This document shows, piece after piece, positions 55,610 through 63,486 of a DNA stretch of 64,000 nucleotides (its first letter is position 1; the number at the start of each line of letters is the position of its first letter). The notes under the pieces are model-generated. The model was not told the DNA's origin, did not search any database, and worked only from the letters and a program-made list of their open reading frames with translations. The translations under genes were made by a program, and so were the position numbers. The stretch comes from an uncultured Sphingomonas sp. (GTDB lineage Bacteria > Pseudomonadota > Alphaproteobacteria > Sphingomonadales > Sphingomonadaceae). Where the stretch lies: positions 186,001 through 250,000 of the forward strand of contig NZ_CAKZHV010000060.1 of the NCBI RefSeq assembly GCF_936927845.1. Reading direction: 5' to 3'.

Positions 55610-55935
55610 GCCCGTCGGCTGAGCTGGAAGGTCGGAGTCACGCCACTGAACTTGGGGATGTCGGCATTCACCTCGGCCGACCGCGGATTTGCCATTGCCT
55701 GTTGGAACGCTTCCATCGACGCGAATTCGACCTGCGCAATGGTCGAGAACGCCGGCTCACCCGACAGCCCGGCGAGCGCGTGATAGACGGTCGTACCCGT
55801 CACCGCGTCACCCCAAATCTCCTTCACCAGCGGCATGTGGTGACTGGCGTAATAGGCCTCGTCGAACGGCTTGTCGGCGTCATAAGGGTAGACGACGGTC
55901 ATGGTCACCACGGGCGCGCTCCTCTGGTTGGCCAA
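55606..55935 (-). CDS. EthD-family protein
   Basis: A 109-residue dimeric alpha-beta barrel protein. EthD features: VYPYDADKPFDEAYYASHHMPLVKEIWG, then ...FSTIAQVEFASMEAFQQAM and a tail KFSGVTPTFQLSRR. The start may be the ATG at 55935 or 55902. First gene of the two-gene unit with the epoxide hydrolase-like enzyme. The family is found with degradation genes for ethers and other compounds; exact role unknown. Confidence 0.85.
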   Translation of the reverse strand: MANQRSAPVVTMTVVYPYDADKPFDEAYYASHHMPLVKEIWGDAVTGTTVYHALAGLSGEPAFSTIAQVEFASMEAFQQAMANPRSAEVNADIPKFSGVTPTFQLSRRA

Positions 55936-56043
55936 TCATCTGCGCAGGTTGCGCCGTGATGGGTCCGGGCGATGTCGTACCCTTTGTGGGACGCGAGCGG
56001 CAAGGGAGCGCGAACGGGCCATGAGGTCGGCCCCTTACGTCAT

Positions 56044-56116
56044 CCCGGACTTGATCCAGGATCCCGCTTTTCACCTCCCCCGAGACAAGGAAACGGGACG
56101 CCGGATCAAGTCCGGG
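56044..56116. repeat. REP-like repeat, family A (cleanest copy)
   Basis: CCCGGACTTGATCC (56044-56057) and GGATCAAGTCCGGG (56103-56116) are perfect 14-base reverse complements around 45 bases. Each arm is itself near-palindromic. Flanked by CGTCAT and CTAACG. Related copies are at 40.1 and 54.6 kb. Confidence 0.75.
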
Positions 56117-56140
56117 CTAACGTGGAAAATACGGGTCGTC

Positions 56141-56836
56141 TTACCCGCGGCGGCGGCGCTTGGCCGGCGGCGCTTGCTCCTGCAACGCGGCGAGCAGGGC
56201 GGCGGCGGCGGCCGTCTCGGCCTCCTGCTTGCTGGTGCCCGTCGCGCTGGTCTCGTCCTTGCCGACGGCGACACGAACGGTGAAGCGCGGCGCGTGCCCG
56301 GGACCGGATCGGTCGGTCACCTCGTATGCCGGGGTCGCGCGGCGGTTGGCGGCGGCCCATTCCTGCAGCGCGGACTTGGGGTGCTGCGGCGCTGCTCCGC
56401 CGGCGTGGATGCGATCGGCCCATAGCCGCCGTACGACGTCACGCGCGGCGTCCAGCCCGCGCTCACGATAGAGCGCACCGAGCAGCGCCTCCATCACGTC
56501 GCCCAGCACATTGTCGCTCGCCGCCGCACCATCGTCGCGCGCCTGTTTGCCGAGCCGCAGATACGGTGCGACGCCCAGATCACGCACCACCGCGGCGCAG
56601 ACCGATCCGGTTACAAGCGCGTTGAAGCGTTTGGACAAATTGCCCTCGGGCTCCTCAGGAAACGTTTCAAACAACCACTCGGCCATGATCAGGCCCAGGA
56701 CGCGGTCGCCGAGAAACTCCTGCCGCTCGTAGCTCTCGCCAGCATGGCTCGAGTGCGTCAGTGCACGCTCATAGGGCGCGATCTCGAGCGGACGATAACC
56801 GAGCCGCGCCTCGATCCAGTCGGCGAGCCCGCTCAA
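56141..56836 (-). CDS. rnc: Ribonuclease III
   Basis: Double-strand RNA endonuclease for rRNA and mRNA processing. A TTG at 56836 overlaps the lepB stop (TTGA) and has GGAGGG 5 bases before it, giving 231 residues starting with SGLADWIEARLG; an in-frame ATG 60 bases upstream would overlap lepB deeply and is less likely. The signature ERQEFLGDRVLGLIMAEWLF and a second catalytic site NVLGDVMEALLGALYRE are intact. A dsRNA-binding domain occupies the last 70 residues. Coupled to lepB, a classic pair. Confidence 0.95.
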   Translation of the reverse strand: MSGLADWIEARLGYRPLEIAPYERALTHSSHAGESYERQEFLGDRVLGLIMAEWLFETFPEEPEGNLSKRFNALVTGSVCAAVVRDLGVAPYLRLGKQARDDGAAASDNVLGDVMEALLGALYRERGLDAARDVVRRLWADRIHAGGAAPQHPKSALQEWAAANRRATPAYEVTDRSGPGHAPRFTVRVAVGKDETSATGTSKQEAETAAAAALLAALQEQAPPAKRRRRG

Positions 56837-57648
56837 AAGCCCTCCCCGACGCGGGACAGCCGCGCTGCCGAGAGCCAGGTCCACGGCTTGATCCATTCGG
56901 CCGAGCCGTCGGTTGACCAGAAGTTGACGATCGCCTTGCCCTCGATCCGCTCCATCGGAATGTAGCCCATTCCCTCGGGCGGGGCGAAGCGGCTGTCGGC
57001 GCTGTCGTCGCGGTTGTCGCCCATCAGGAACACGTCGCCCGCGGGCACGCGGTAGACCGGCGTGTCGTCGGCGATCGGAATATATTCCTGGTCGATGACC
57101 ATGTAGCTGCGGCCGTTGGGTAGTGTTTCACGGAATTGCGGATATCGGCAGATCGGTCGGTTGTTCGCATCGACGTCCTGGAACTGCGTGCCGCACTTGT
57201 CCTCAGGGAAGTTGGGCGAGATCGGCACCACGAAGTCGGCGACGCGCTGCTTCGGAATGGCCTTGCCGTTCAGGAACAACTGGCCACGGCGCATCTGCAC
57301 CGTGTCTCCGGGCAGACCGATGACGCGCTTGATCACGTCGTGGTCGTCGGGTTCCATGCTGCGAAATACCACCGTGTCGCCGCGCGTCGGGTCGGAGGCG
57401 AAGATGCGACCCCGGATCAGCGGAATACCGAACGGCAGCGACCAGCGCGAATAACCGTAATTCCACTTCGAGACGAACAGATAGTCGCCGATCAGCAGGC
57501 GTGGCAGCATCGATTCCGACGGGATCGAGAACGGCGCGAAGATGAAGGAGCGCAGGATGAAGACGAACAACGCGAGCTTCAGCAGGAAGCGGAGCGTTTC
57601 CTTGGTCTCGGACGCTGCGGTCTTGCCCGCGGGGGTGCTGGTGGCCAT
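56833..57648 (-). CDS. lepB: Signal peptidase I
   Basis: Removes signal peptides from exported proteins. The ATG at 57648 gives 271 residues. After an N-terminal membrane anchor (LLKLALFVFILRSFIFAPF), the catalytic serine is S46 in IPSESMLPRLLIGD and the lysine is K107 in DVIKRVIGLPGD. The box-E motif GDNRDDSADSRF is present. Six residues longer starts are possible. Divergent from pgi; usual partners acpS and pdxJ are not adjacent here. Confidence 0.97.
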   Translation of the reverse strand: MATSTPAGKTAASETKETLRFLLKLALFVFILRSFIFAPFSIPSESMLPRLLIGDYLFVSKWNYGYSRWSLPFGIPLIRGRIFASDPTRGDTVVFRSMEPDDHDVIKRVIGLPGDTVQMRRGQLFLNGKAIPKQRVADFVVPISPNFPEDKCGTQFQDVDANNRPICRYPQFRETLPNGRSYMVIDQEYIPIADDTPVYRVPAGDVFLMGDNRDDSADSRFAPPEGMGYIPMERIEGKAIVNFWSTDGSAEWIKPWTWLSAARLSRVGEGF

Positions 57649-57777
57649 GACTGCCCGGTCGCGCAAGCGGCGGTGCGCGTCAAGCGGCGGTTTCAGGACG
57701 ACTGTTCCGGGCGCCGGACCCTTGATGCGCCTCGCCCGTTCGGGCGGCGGACGGATTTGCTAGCAGGACGAGAGACA

Positions 57778-59289
57778 ATGGCTGACTGGTCGACAATCGA
57801 GGCGCTGCCGCAGGAACGGCTGGAGGCGCTGTTCGCCGCCGATCCCGATCGGCTCGCCAAGCTGACGCTCGACGTTGCGGGCATCCACTTCGACTGGGCG
57901 AAGACGCATCTGACGCCAGACATGATCGCGGCGTTCGAGCAGCTCGCCAAGGAAAGCGACCTGGCGGGCAAGCGCGAGGCGATGTTTGCAGGCGAGCACG
58001 TCAACGTGACCGAGGATCGCCCGGTCGAGCACACCGCCGAGCGCGGCGAGGGCAACCCGAATTCGGTCGCGCGCGCCGGCGCCTATCACGCGCGGATGCG
58101 CGCGCTGATCGACGCGATCGAGGCGGAAGCGTTCGGTCCGGTCAACCACATCCTCCATGTCGGCATCGGCGGGTCGGCGCTGGGTCCGCACCTCCTGGTC
58201 GACGCGCTCGGGCGCGACAGCGACCGCTACGATGTCGCGATCGTCTCCAACGTCGACGGCATGGCGCTGGAGGACGTGTTCGACCGCTTCGATCCCGCCA
58301 CCACATTGCTGGTTGTCGCATCCAAGACCTTCACCACCACCGAGACGATGATGAATGCGGAAAGCGTCATCGCCTGGATGGAAGGTGCGGGCGTGCAGGA
58401 CCCCTATGGCCGCGTCGTTGCGGTCACCGCGTCGCCTGACAAGGCGATTGAATGGGGCGTAGACGAGACGCGCGTCGTGCCGTTCAGCGAAGGCGTCGGC
58501 GGGCGCTACTCGCTCTGGTCGTCGATCGGTTTTCCCGCGGCGATCAAGCTCGGATGGGACCAGTTCGAGGAATTGCTGGAAGGCGCGGCCGAGATGGACC
58601 GCCACTTCCGCCTGTCCGCGCTGCACGAGAACGCGCCCGCGCTCGCCGCCTTTGCCGACCTTTATTACACGCAGGTGCGCCACGCCGAGACACGCGCGCC
58701 GTTCGCCTATGACGAGCGGCTGCGGCTGCTGCCGAGCTACTTGCAGCAACTCGAGATGGAATCGAACGGCAAGGGCGTGACGGTCGACGGCACGCCGGTC
58801 GGGCGACCGACCTCGCCGATCACCTGGGGCGGCGTTGGCACCGACGCGCAGCACGCGGTGTTCCAGCTGCTCCATCAGGGCACACATCTGGTGCCGGTCG
58901 AGTTCCTGGCCGTGATCGAAGCGGGCGACACGCTGTCGGAGGATCACCACAAGAACCTGCTGCTCAACGCCTTCGCGCAGGGAGCCGCGCTGATGAAGGG
59001 CCGCGCCAACCCCGACGATCCCGCGCGCGCCTATCCGGGCGACCGGCCGTCATCGACCTTGCTGCTCGACCGGCTGGACGCACGCACGCTCGGCGCGCTT
59101 ATCGCTTTCTACGAGCACCGCGTGTTCGTGAACGGCGTGCTGCTCGGCATCAACTCGTTCGACCAGTTCGGCGTCGAACTCGGCAAGGAGATGGCCAAGG
59201 CAGCTGCAAACGGCGGCGGCGACTTCGACCCTTCCACCAACGACCTGATCGCGCGCGCGTTCGGCGGCGACGGCGACGAGGAGGCGTGA
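57778..59289 (+). CDS. pgi: Glucose-6-phosphate isomerase
   Basis: Interconverts glucose-6-phosphate and fructose-6-phosphate. The ATG at 57778 gives 503 residues. Motifs: HVGIGGSALGPHLLVDAL, SKTFTTTETMMNAES, VGGRYSLWSSIGFPAAIKLGW, WGGVGTDAQHAVFQLLHQGT (catalytic His) and VNGVLLGINSFDQFGVELGK (catalytic Lys). The open frame upstream belongs to no gene. Its stop overlaps the next GTG start. Confidence 0.98.
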   Translation: MADWSTIEALPQERLEALFAADPDRLAKLTLDVAGIHFDWAKTHLTPDMIAAFEQLAKESDLAGKREAMFAGEHVNVTEDRPVEHTAERGEGNPNSVARAGAYHARMRALIDAIEAEAFGPVNHILHVGIGGSALGPHLLVDALGRDSDRYDVAIVSNVDGMALEDVFDRFDPATTLLVVASKTFTTTETMMNAESVIAWMEGAGVQDPYGRVVAVTASPDKAIEWGVDETRVVPFSEGVGGRYSLWSSIGFPAAIKLGWDQFEELLEGAAEMDRHFRLSALHENAPALAAFADLYYTQVRHAETRAPFAYDERLRLLPSYLQQLEMESNGKGVTVDGTPVGRPTSPITWGGVGTDAQHAVFQLLHQGTHLVPVEFLAVIEAGDTLSEDHHKNLLLNAFAQGAALMKGRANPDDPARAYPGDRPSSTLLLDRLDARTLGALIAFYEHRVFVNGVLLGINSFDQFGVELGKEMAKAAANGGGDFDPSTNDLIARAFGGDGDEEA

Positions 59290-59666
59290 TCGTCGCGCTC
59301 GCCGTGGCGGCCGCGAGCGTGCCGAGCGTTGCCGAGATGCGGTGGCAGCGCCGGGTGCTCGTGGTCGCCGCGCCGGGTGCGAACGACCCCGCGTTGACCG
59401 CGCAGCGCAACGTGCTGCGGGGATGGCTGCGCGGCGCGGAGGATCGCGACGTGCAGGTGGTCGAGGTGATCGGCGACCGCGTGACGGGAGCGCGCGACAC
59501 CGCGGTTGCCCTACGCGCCCGGCTGCGCATGCCAATCGCGCATTTCGGCTTGGTACTGATCGGCAAGGATGGCCATGTCGCGCTGCGCTCAAGCGAGCAG
59601 GTCACCGCCGAAGCATTGCAAGGGCGGATCGACGCGATGCCGATGCGTCGCGCGGGGCAACGCTAG
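59286..59666 (+). CDS. DUF4174 domain protein
   Basis: A 126-residue protein with GTG start overlapping the pgi TGA (GTGA). The N-terminus is a hydrophobic, signal-like stretch (IVALAVAAASVPSVAE). The DUF4174 pattern is visible: QRRVLVVAAPGANDPALTAQ, RDVQVVEVIG, AHFGLVLIGKDGHVALRSS and the final IDAMPMRR. The fold is probably thioredoxin-like without the redox cysteines. Function unknown; coupled to pgi. Confidence 0.9.
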   Translation: MIVALAVAAASVPSVAEMRWQRRVLVVAAPGANDPALTAQRNVLRGWLRGAEDRDVQVVEVIGDRVTGARDTAVALRARLRMPIAHFGLVLIGKDGHVALRSSEQVTAEALQGRIDAMPMRRAGQR

Positions 59667-59730
59667 CGCGATCGGCCCGGCAGCGGTACGGGTGACCACA
59701 TCCAGCGCTCCATAGACCAGGACGAGTGAC

Positions 59731-61080
59731 ATGCCCGACTATGATTACGACCTGTTCGTCATTGGCGCGGGCTCGGGCGGCACGCGCGCGGCGCGCGTCT
59801 CGGCGGCGCATGGGGCAAAGGTCGCGGTCGCCGAGGAATATCGCGTCGGTGGCACCTGCGTGATCCGCGGCTGCGTACCTAAGAAGCTGCTCGTCTACGG
59901 TGCACATTTCGCCGAGGATCTGAAAGACGCGCAGCGCTTTGGATGGAAGGTGCCCGATGCGCCCGAATTCGATTGGAAGTGTCTCACCACCAACGTGTTC
60001 GCCGAGGTCGACCGGATCAACCGCGCCTACACGACGACGATCGAAAACAGCGGCGGCGAGATCATCCACCAGCGCGCGGTCGTGTCCGGCCCGAACGAGG
60101 TGACGCTCGCCGACGGGACCAAGAAGACCGCCAGGACGATCCTGATCGCGGTCGGCGCACACCCGATGGTGCCCGAATGCCCGGGACACGAATATGGCAT
60201 CACCTCGAACGAGGCGTTTCATTTGGACGCAGTGCCCAAGCGCATCCTGATCGCAGGCGCGGGATATATCGCCAACGAGTTCGCGGGTATCTTCCATCAG
60301 CTTGGCGCGCACGTCATTCTGATGAACCGCAGCAAGGAAATCCTGCGCGGCTACGACCTGCAGATCCGCGACCGGTTGTTGCAGATCAGCATGATGAAGG
60401 GATTGGAATTCCGCTTCGACGCGACGTTCCAGAGGATCGAGCGCGGCGCGGACGGTTGCCTGACCGTCAGCATGTCGAACCATGAGCCCGTCACGGTCGA
60501 CGCGGTGATGTTCGCGACCGGGCGGTTGCCCAACACGCGCGGGCTCGGGCTTGAGACAGCCGGGGTCGAGGTCGACGAACTCGGTGCGATCAAGGTCGAC
60601 GCCGACAATCGCTCCACCTGCCCCTCGATCTACGCGGTGGGCGACGTGACCAACCGCATCCAGCTGACCCCAATCGCGATCCGCGAGGGGCAGGCGTTCG
60701 CGGACAATCTGTACGGCGGCAAGGCGACGCGAGTCGATTACGACTGCGTACCCTCGGCCGTGTTCAGCCACCCGCCGATCGGCGCGGTCGGGATGACCGA
60801 GGCGGAGGCGCGGCAGAAGCTCGGCTCGGTGCGGGTCTATTCCTCCGACTTCCGCCCGATGAAGAACGTGCTCGCCAACCGTGACGAGCGCGCGCTCTAC
60901 AAGATGGTGTGCGACGGGGAGACCGACCGCGTCGTCGGCATCCACATGATCGGCCCCGACTGCCCCGAGATCATCCAGGCGGCAGCGGTGGCGGTGAAGG
61001 CCGGGCTGACCAAGGCGCAGTTCGATGCGACGGTCGCCCTCCATCCGACGATGGCGGAGGAATTGGTGTTGTTGAAGTAA
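59731..61080 (+). CDS. gor: Glutathione-disulfide reductase
   Basis: NADPH-dependent flavoenzyme keeping glutathione reduced. 449 residues. FAD motif IGAGSGGTRAARVSA, redox pair C43 and C48 in GGTCVIRGCVPKK, NADPH motif AGAGYIANEFAGIFHQLGA, FAD motif IYAVGDVTNR and the C-terminal HPTMAEELV with the active-site His. The pattern fits GR better than mercuric reductase or dihydrolipoamide dehydrogenase. The gene lies 64 bases after the DUF4174 gene and may be co-transcribed. Confidence 0.96.
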   Translation: MPDYDYDLFVIGAGSGGTRAARVSAAHGAKVAVAEEYRVGGTCVIRGCVPKKLLVYGAHFAEDLKDAQRFGWKVPDAPEFDWKCLTTNVFAEVDRINRAYTTTIENSGGEIIHQRAVVSGPNEVTLADGTKKTARTILIAVGAHPMVPECPGHEYGITSNEAFHLDAVPKRILIAGAGYIANEFAGIFHQLGAHVILMNRSKEILRGYDLQIRDRLLQISMMKGLEFRFDATFQRIERGADGCLTVSMSNHEPVTVDAVMFATGRLPNTRGLGLETAGVEVDELGAIKVDADNRSTCPSIYAVGDVTNRIQLTPIAIREGQAFADNLYGGKATRVDYDCVPSAVFSHPPIGAVGMTEAEARQKLGSVRVYSSDFRPMKNVLANRDERALYKMVCDGETDRVVGIHMIGPDCPEIIQAAAVAVKAGLTKAQFDATVALHPTMAEELVLLK

Positions 61081-61092
61081 CGCGCGGGCGGA

Positions 61093-61116
61093 GGCGGATT
61101 GCGCCAGCAATCCGCC
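61093..61116 (+). terminator. Hairpin after gor
   Basis: GGCGGATTGC-GCCA-GCAATCCGCC is a perfect 10-bp stem with a tetraloop, 12 bases after the stop. No T run, so a rho-independent stop would be weak. Confidence 0.65.
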
Positions 61117-61293
61117 CACACGCCGCGGCGGACAGCGGGCGAGCGCAGCTCGTCCGTCTGACGGCGTGGCGAGCAGGCACTCCCGGAGCAGCCTGCCGCA
61201 CCTGCCGATGCGAGCAATCAGCTGCCCGATCACCCCCCCACCAGCACGTCACTTGCCGTCACGCGACACGCATATCAGCAATCAAAAATCACG

Positions 61294-61307
61294 TTGATCT
61301 GCATCAA
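61294..61307. promoter_or_regulatory. Perfect FNR/FixK-type box upstream of fasciclin gene
   Basis: TTGATCTGCATCAA matches the TTGAT-N4-ATCAA consensus exactly, 56 bases before the fasciclin ATG. The core TGATCTGCAT recurs upstream of the globin at 30.9 kb. In alphaproteobacteria such boxes bind FNR/FixK/DNR-type regulators responding to low oxygen or NO. Confidence 0.8.
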
Positions 61308-61362
61308 TGCGGCCGGTCCGAGCGTATCTGCGCCGGCTCGATGGTCGAGCCGGAGATGGATC

Positions 61363-61914
61363 ATGCTACGCAACAAGATGCTCGGCGCGATGGCCGCCGC
61401 CACCCTGATCGTTGGAGCGCCCGCGATTGCCAAGACCAACCCGCGCGTCGGCGGCGCGGCGATGTACCCGAACAAGACGATCGTCGAGAATGCCTCGACC
61501 ACCAACAACCTGACCACGCTGGTTACCGCGGTGAAGGCCGCCGGGCTGGTCGACACGTTGAGCGGCCCCGGTCCGTTCACCGTCTTCGCGCCGACCGACG
61601 CTGCGTTCAAGAAGCTGCCGGCGGGCACGCTCGACACGCTGACGCGGCCCGAGAACAAGGCGCAGCTGACCAACATCCTGACCTATCATGTCGTGTCCGG
61701 CCGCATGACCGCCAAAGACATTGCAGCGGCGATCAGGGCCGGTGGCGGCACGGCGACACTGACCACGGTGCAGGGTGAGCCGCTGACCGCGAAGATGACC
61801 GGCGGTCGCCTGATCCTGACCGATGCGAAGGGCGGCACGTCGATGGTGTCGACCAAGGACGTGATGCAGTCGAACGGCGTCGTCCACGTCATCGACACGG
61901 TGTTGATGCCCTGA
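61363..61914 (+). CDS. Secreted fasciclin (FAS1) domain protein
   Basis: A 183-residue protein from ATG 61363 with a signal peptide (KMLGAMAAATLIVGAPAIA). One FAS1 domain covers most of the rest: TLVTAVKAAGLVDTLSGPGPFTVFAPTDAAFKKLPAGTLD, LTNILTYHVVSGRMT and the C-terminal SNGVVHVIDTVLMP (H2 motif). Such proteins are exported adhesion or redox-stress proteins. The upstream FNR-type box suggests induction at low oxygen; this is inference. Confidence 0.94.
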   Translation: MLRNKMLGAMAAATLIVGAPAIAKTNPRVGGAAMYPNKTIVENASTTNNLTTLVTAVKAAGLVDTLSGPGPFTVFAPTDAAFKKLPAGTLDTLTRPENKAQLTNILTYHVVSGRMTAKDIAAAIRAGGGTATLTTVQGEPLTAKMTGGRLILTDAKGGTSMVSTKDVMQSNGVVHVIDTVLMP

Positions 61915-61956
61915 GGACGAGCGGGCGGGGTGACACCTTTCCCCTGCCCGCACCCG

Positions 61957-62400
61957 TTATAGGGCGACGCTACCGCGATCGGGCGCGATCACCGCCAGGG
62001 TGAAGCGCGATATGCAGACGAGTTTGCCCGCTTCGTCCTCGATCCGGATCGACCAGACCTGCGTCGTGCGCCCGCGCGCTTCTGGACGGGCCGTCGCGTA
62101 GACATAGCCGTCGCCCGCGGGACGGACATGGTTCGCGTTGATCTCCAGCCCGACTGCGCCGAACTGCGCCGGATCAACCGTCATTGCCCCCGCGACCGAG
62201 CCGAGCGTTTCCGCCAGCACCACAGACGCGCCGCCGTGCAATCGGCCGTAGGGCTGTTTGGTGCGATCGTTGACCGGCATCCGCGCGCGGATCCAGTCGT
62301 CGCCGACCGCGACGAACTCGATGCCGAGAAAGCCCGGCATGCTGCCCTCACCGAGTGCGGTCAGCTGCGCGAGGTCGGGAAGCCCGTTATGCCAGATCAT
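61957..62400 (-). CDS. PaaI-type hot-dog thioesterase
   Basis: A 147-residue single hot-dog protein. The active-site helix region GRLHGGASVVLAETLGSVAGAM (Asn/His-Gly-Gly with Glu) and the strand ARMPVNDRTKQPYG are as in PaaI-like acyl-CoA thioesterases. It overlaps the end of the HExxH-protein gene by 4 bases (ATGA) and is likely in the same transcript. Substrate unknown. Confidence 0.9.
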   Translation of the reverse strand: MIWHNGLPDLAQLTALGEGSMPGFLGIEFVAVGDDWIRARMPVNDRTKQPYGRLHGGASVVLAETLGSVAGAMTVDPAQFGAVGLEINANHVRPAGDGYVYATARPEARGRTTQVWSIRIEDEAGKLVCISRFTLAVIAPDRGSVAL

Positions 62401-62879
62401 CGCGTCTTCTCCCCGGTCCCGAACGGCAGGATCGTTTCATATTGCACCAAGGGCGGCGCCCCCGCCACCCGCGCGCCGCGCCGCAGCAGAAAGGCGTGGC
62501 GCACGATCTCCGCCTGCTGCTCCAGCCCGTAGCGCGCGAGCGGCCAGCCAGGTCGCACGGTGTAGTCGTAGCGGCAGAAGGGATGGCGGGTGAGCGGCAG
62601 GTAGACGCCGCGCTGGTGCTGCCAGACGTGGCACATCTCGTGAACGAACAGCCCCTGCAGCCCGAGCGCGGCGTGCGCGAAATCCTCGCGCCACAGGTCA
62701 CCCTTGGGATGGAAATGGATTGTCCCGGCGGGGGCCATTACGGTGTCGCGCGGCTGGAAGAAGATCCATTTGCGGTTCGACACCCGCACCTGCGCATAGT
62801 CGATCGCGTCGCCGTAGACCGAGCGCGCGAGATTGATCTCGCTCTCGGTCAGCGCACGTGCGGCGGGGTCGCCGACCAT
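62397..62879 (-). CDS. Uncharacterised HExxH-motif protein (vgr-related type)
   Basis: A 160-residue protein from ATG 62879, overlapping the copper-chaperone stop by one base (TAATG). The stretch GLFVHEMCHVWQHQRG holds HExxH, a zinc-protease-like motif, with GDLWREDFAHA before it. Similar sequences are annotated in sphingomonads as vgr related protein. No signal peptide. It sits between a PCu(A)C chaperone and a thioesterase with overlapping ends, so the three are co-translated. Activity unknown. Confidence 0.78.
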   Translation of the reverse strand: MVGDPAARALTESEINLARSVYGDAIDYAQVRVSNRKWIFFQPRDTVMAPAGTIHFHPKGDLWREDFAHAALGLQGLFVHEMCHVWQHQRGVYLPLTRHPFCRYDYTVRPGWPLARYGLEQQAEIVRHAFLLRRGARVAGAPPLVQYETILPFGTGEKTR

Positions 62880-63322
62880 TATTCTGGCCCGCTCGCCCCC
62901 GCGCTCTCCACCTTGGCCTCGGCAACCGCAGTGTCTCCGTCGGCGAAGCGGAACGTCATTGTCGCGGTCTTGCCTGGCGTCAGTGCAGGAGGCACGTCGA
63001 ACAGCATTGCGTGGCGCCCACCCGGCTCGAACGGCAGCGTCGCACGCGCGGGCAGGTCGACCGCCGGCGTCGCATCCATCGTCATCATGTCGCCCGCGGT
63101 CATGCGCGACAGGTGGAGCTCGACCCGCGGCACGCCTGCGACAGTGACGCCCACCAGCTTCGTGTCCGCCTTGCCGCCGTGGAGCGTGAAATATCCCGCT
63201 GCCGGACGTCCGGGCACCGCGGCCAGGCGTATCCATGCGTCGCTCGCCGCGGGTGCCTCGACTTTCGCGCAAGCCACCGTCGTCGCTGCGACCGCCACAA
63301 CCGCCCACCAGCCCTTGCTCAA
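62879..63322 (-). CDS. PCu(A)C copper chaperone lipoprotein
   Basis: A 147-residue protein. A TTG at 63322 has GGGGAG seven bases before it and begins SKGWWAVVAVAATTVAC, a lipoprotein-type signal; an ATG 72 bases upstream is in frame but gives an odd leader. The copper site is the H-M pair in VELHLSRMTAGDMM and the H-M pair in GGRHAMLFDV, the family spacing. Such periplasmic proteins load Cu(I) into cytochrome oxidase. First gene of a three-gene unit. Confidence 0.88.
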   Translation of the reverse strand: MSKGWWAVVAVAATTVACAKVEAPAASDAWIRLAAVPGRPAAGYFTLHGGKADTKLVGVTVAGVPRVELHLSRMTAGDMMTMDATPAVDLPARATLPFEPGGRHAMLFDVPPALTPGKTATMTFRFADGDTAVAEAKVESAGASGPE

Positions 63323-63372
63323 GAAATTTCTCCCCGCGTGGAACAACGCAGCCGGCCTAGTCGGCAGGAAAT

Positions 63373-63403
63373 CTTGCGGCAAGGAGTGCGCCACCTATAT
63401 CGC
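63373..63403 (+). promoter_or_regulatory. Candidate heat-shock (RpoH) promoter of dnaK
   Basis: CTTG (63373-63376), 17 bases, then CCTATAT (63394-63400) matches the alphaproteobacterial sigma-32 pattern CTTG-N17-CYTATNT. It lies about 85 bases before the dnaK ATG. Confidence 0.55.
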
Positions 63404-63486
63404 GGCCAGACACGGAGGGTTGCGTTGCCGTAACGGGGCGTAACTCGCATGTTTTTTCATCGTTGTAGGGGCTAGGCAAAGCACTC

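Noticed and set aside
57136..57777. Extension of pgi by 214 codons
   Set aside because: It is antisense to lepB and Arg/Val/Asp-rich. The pgi start at 57778 follows an AGGACGAGAG-type RBS.
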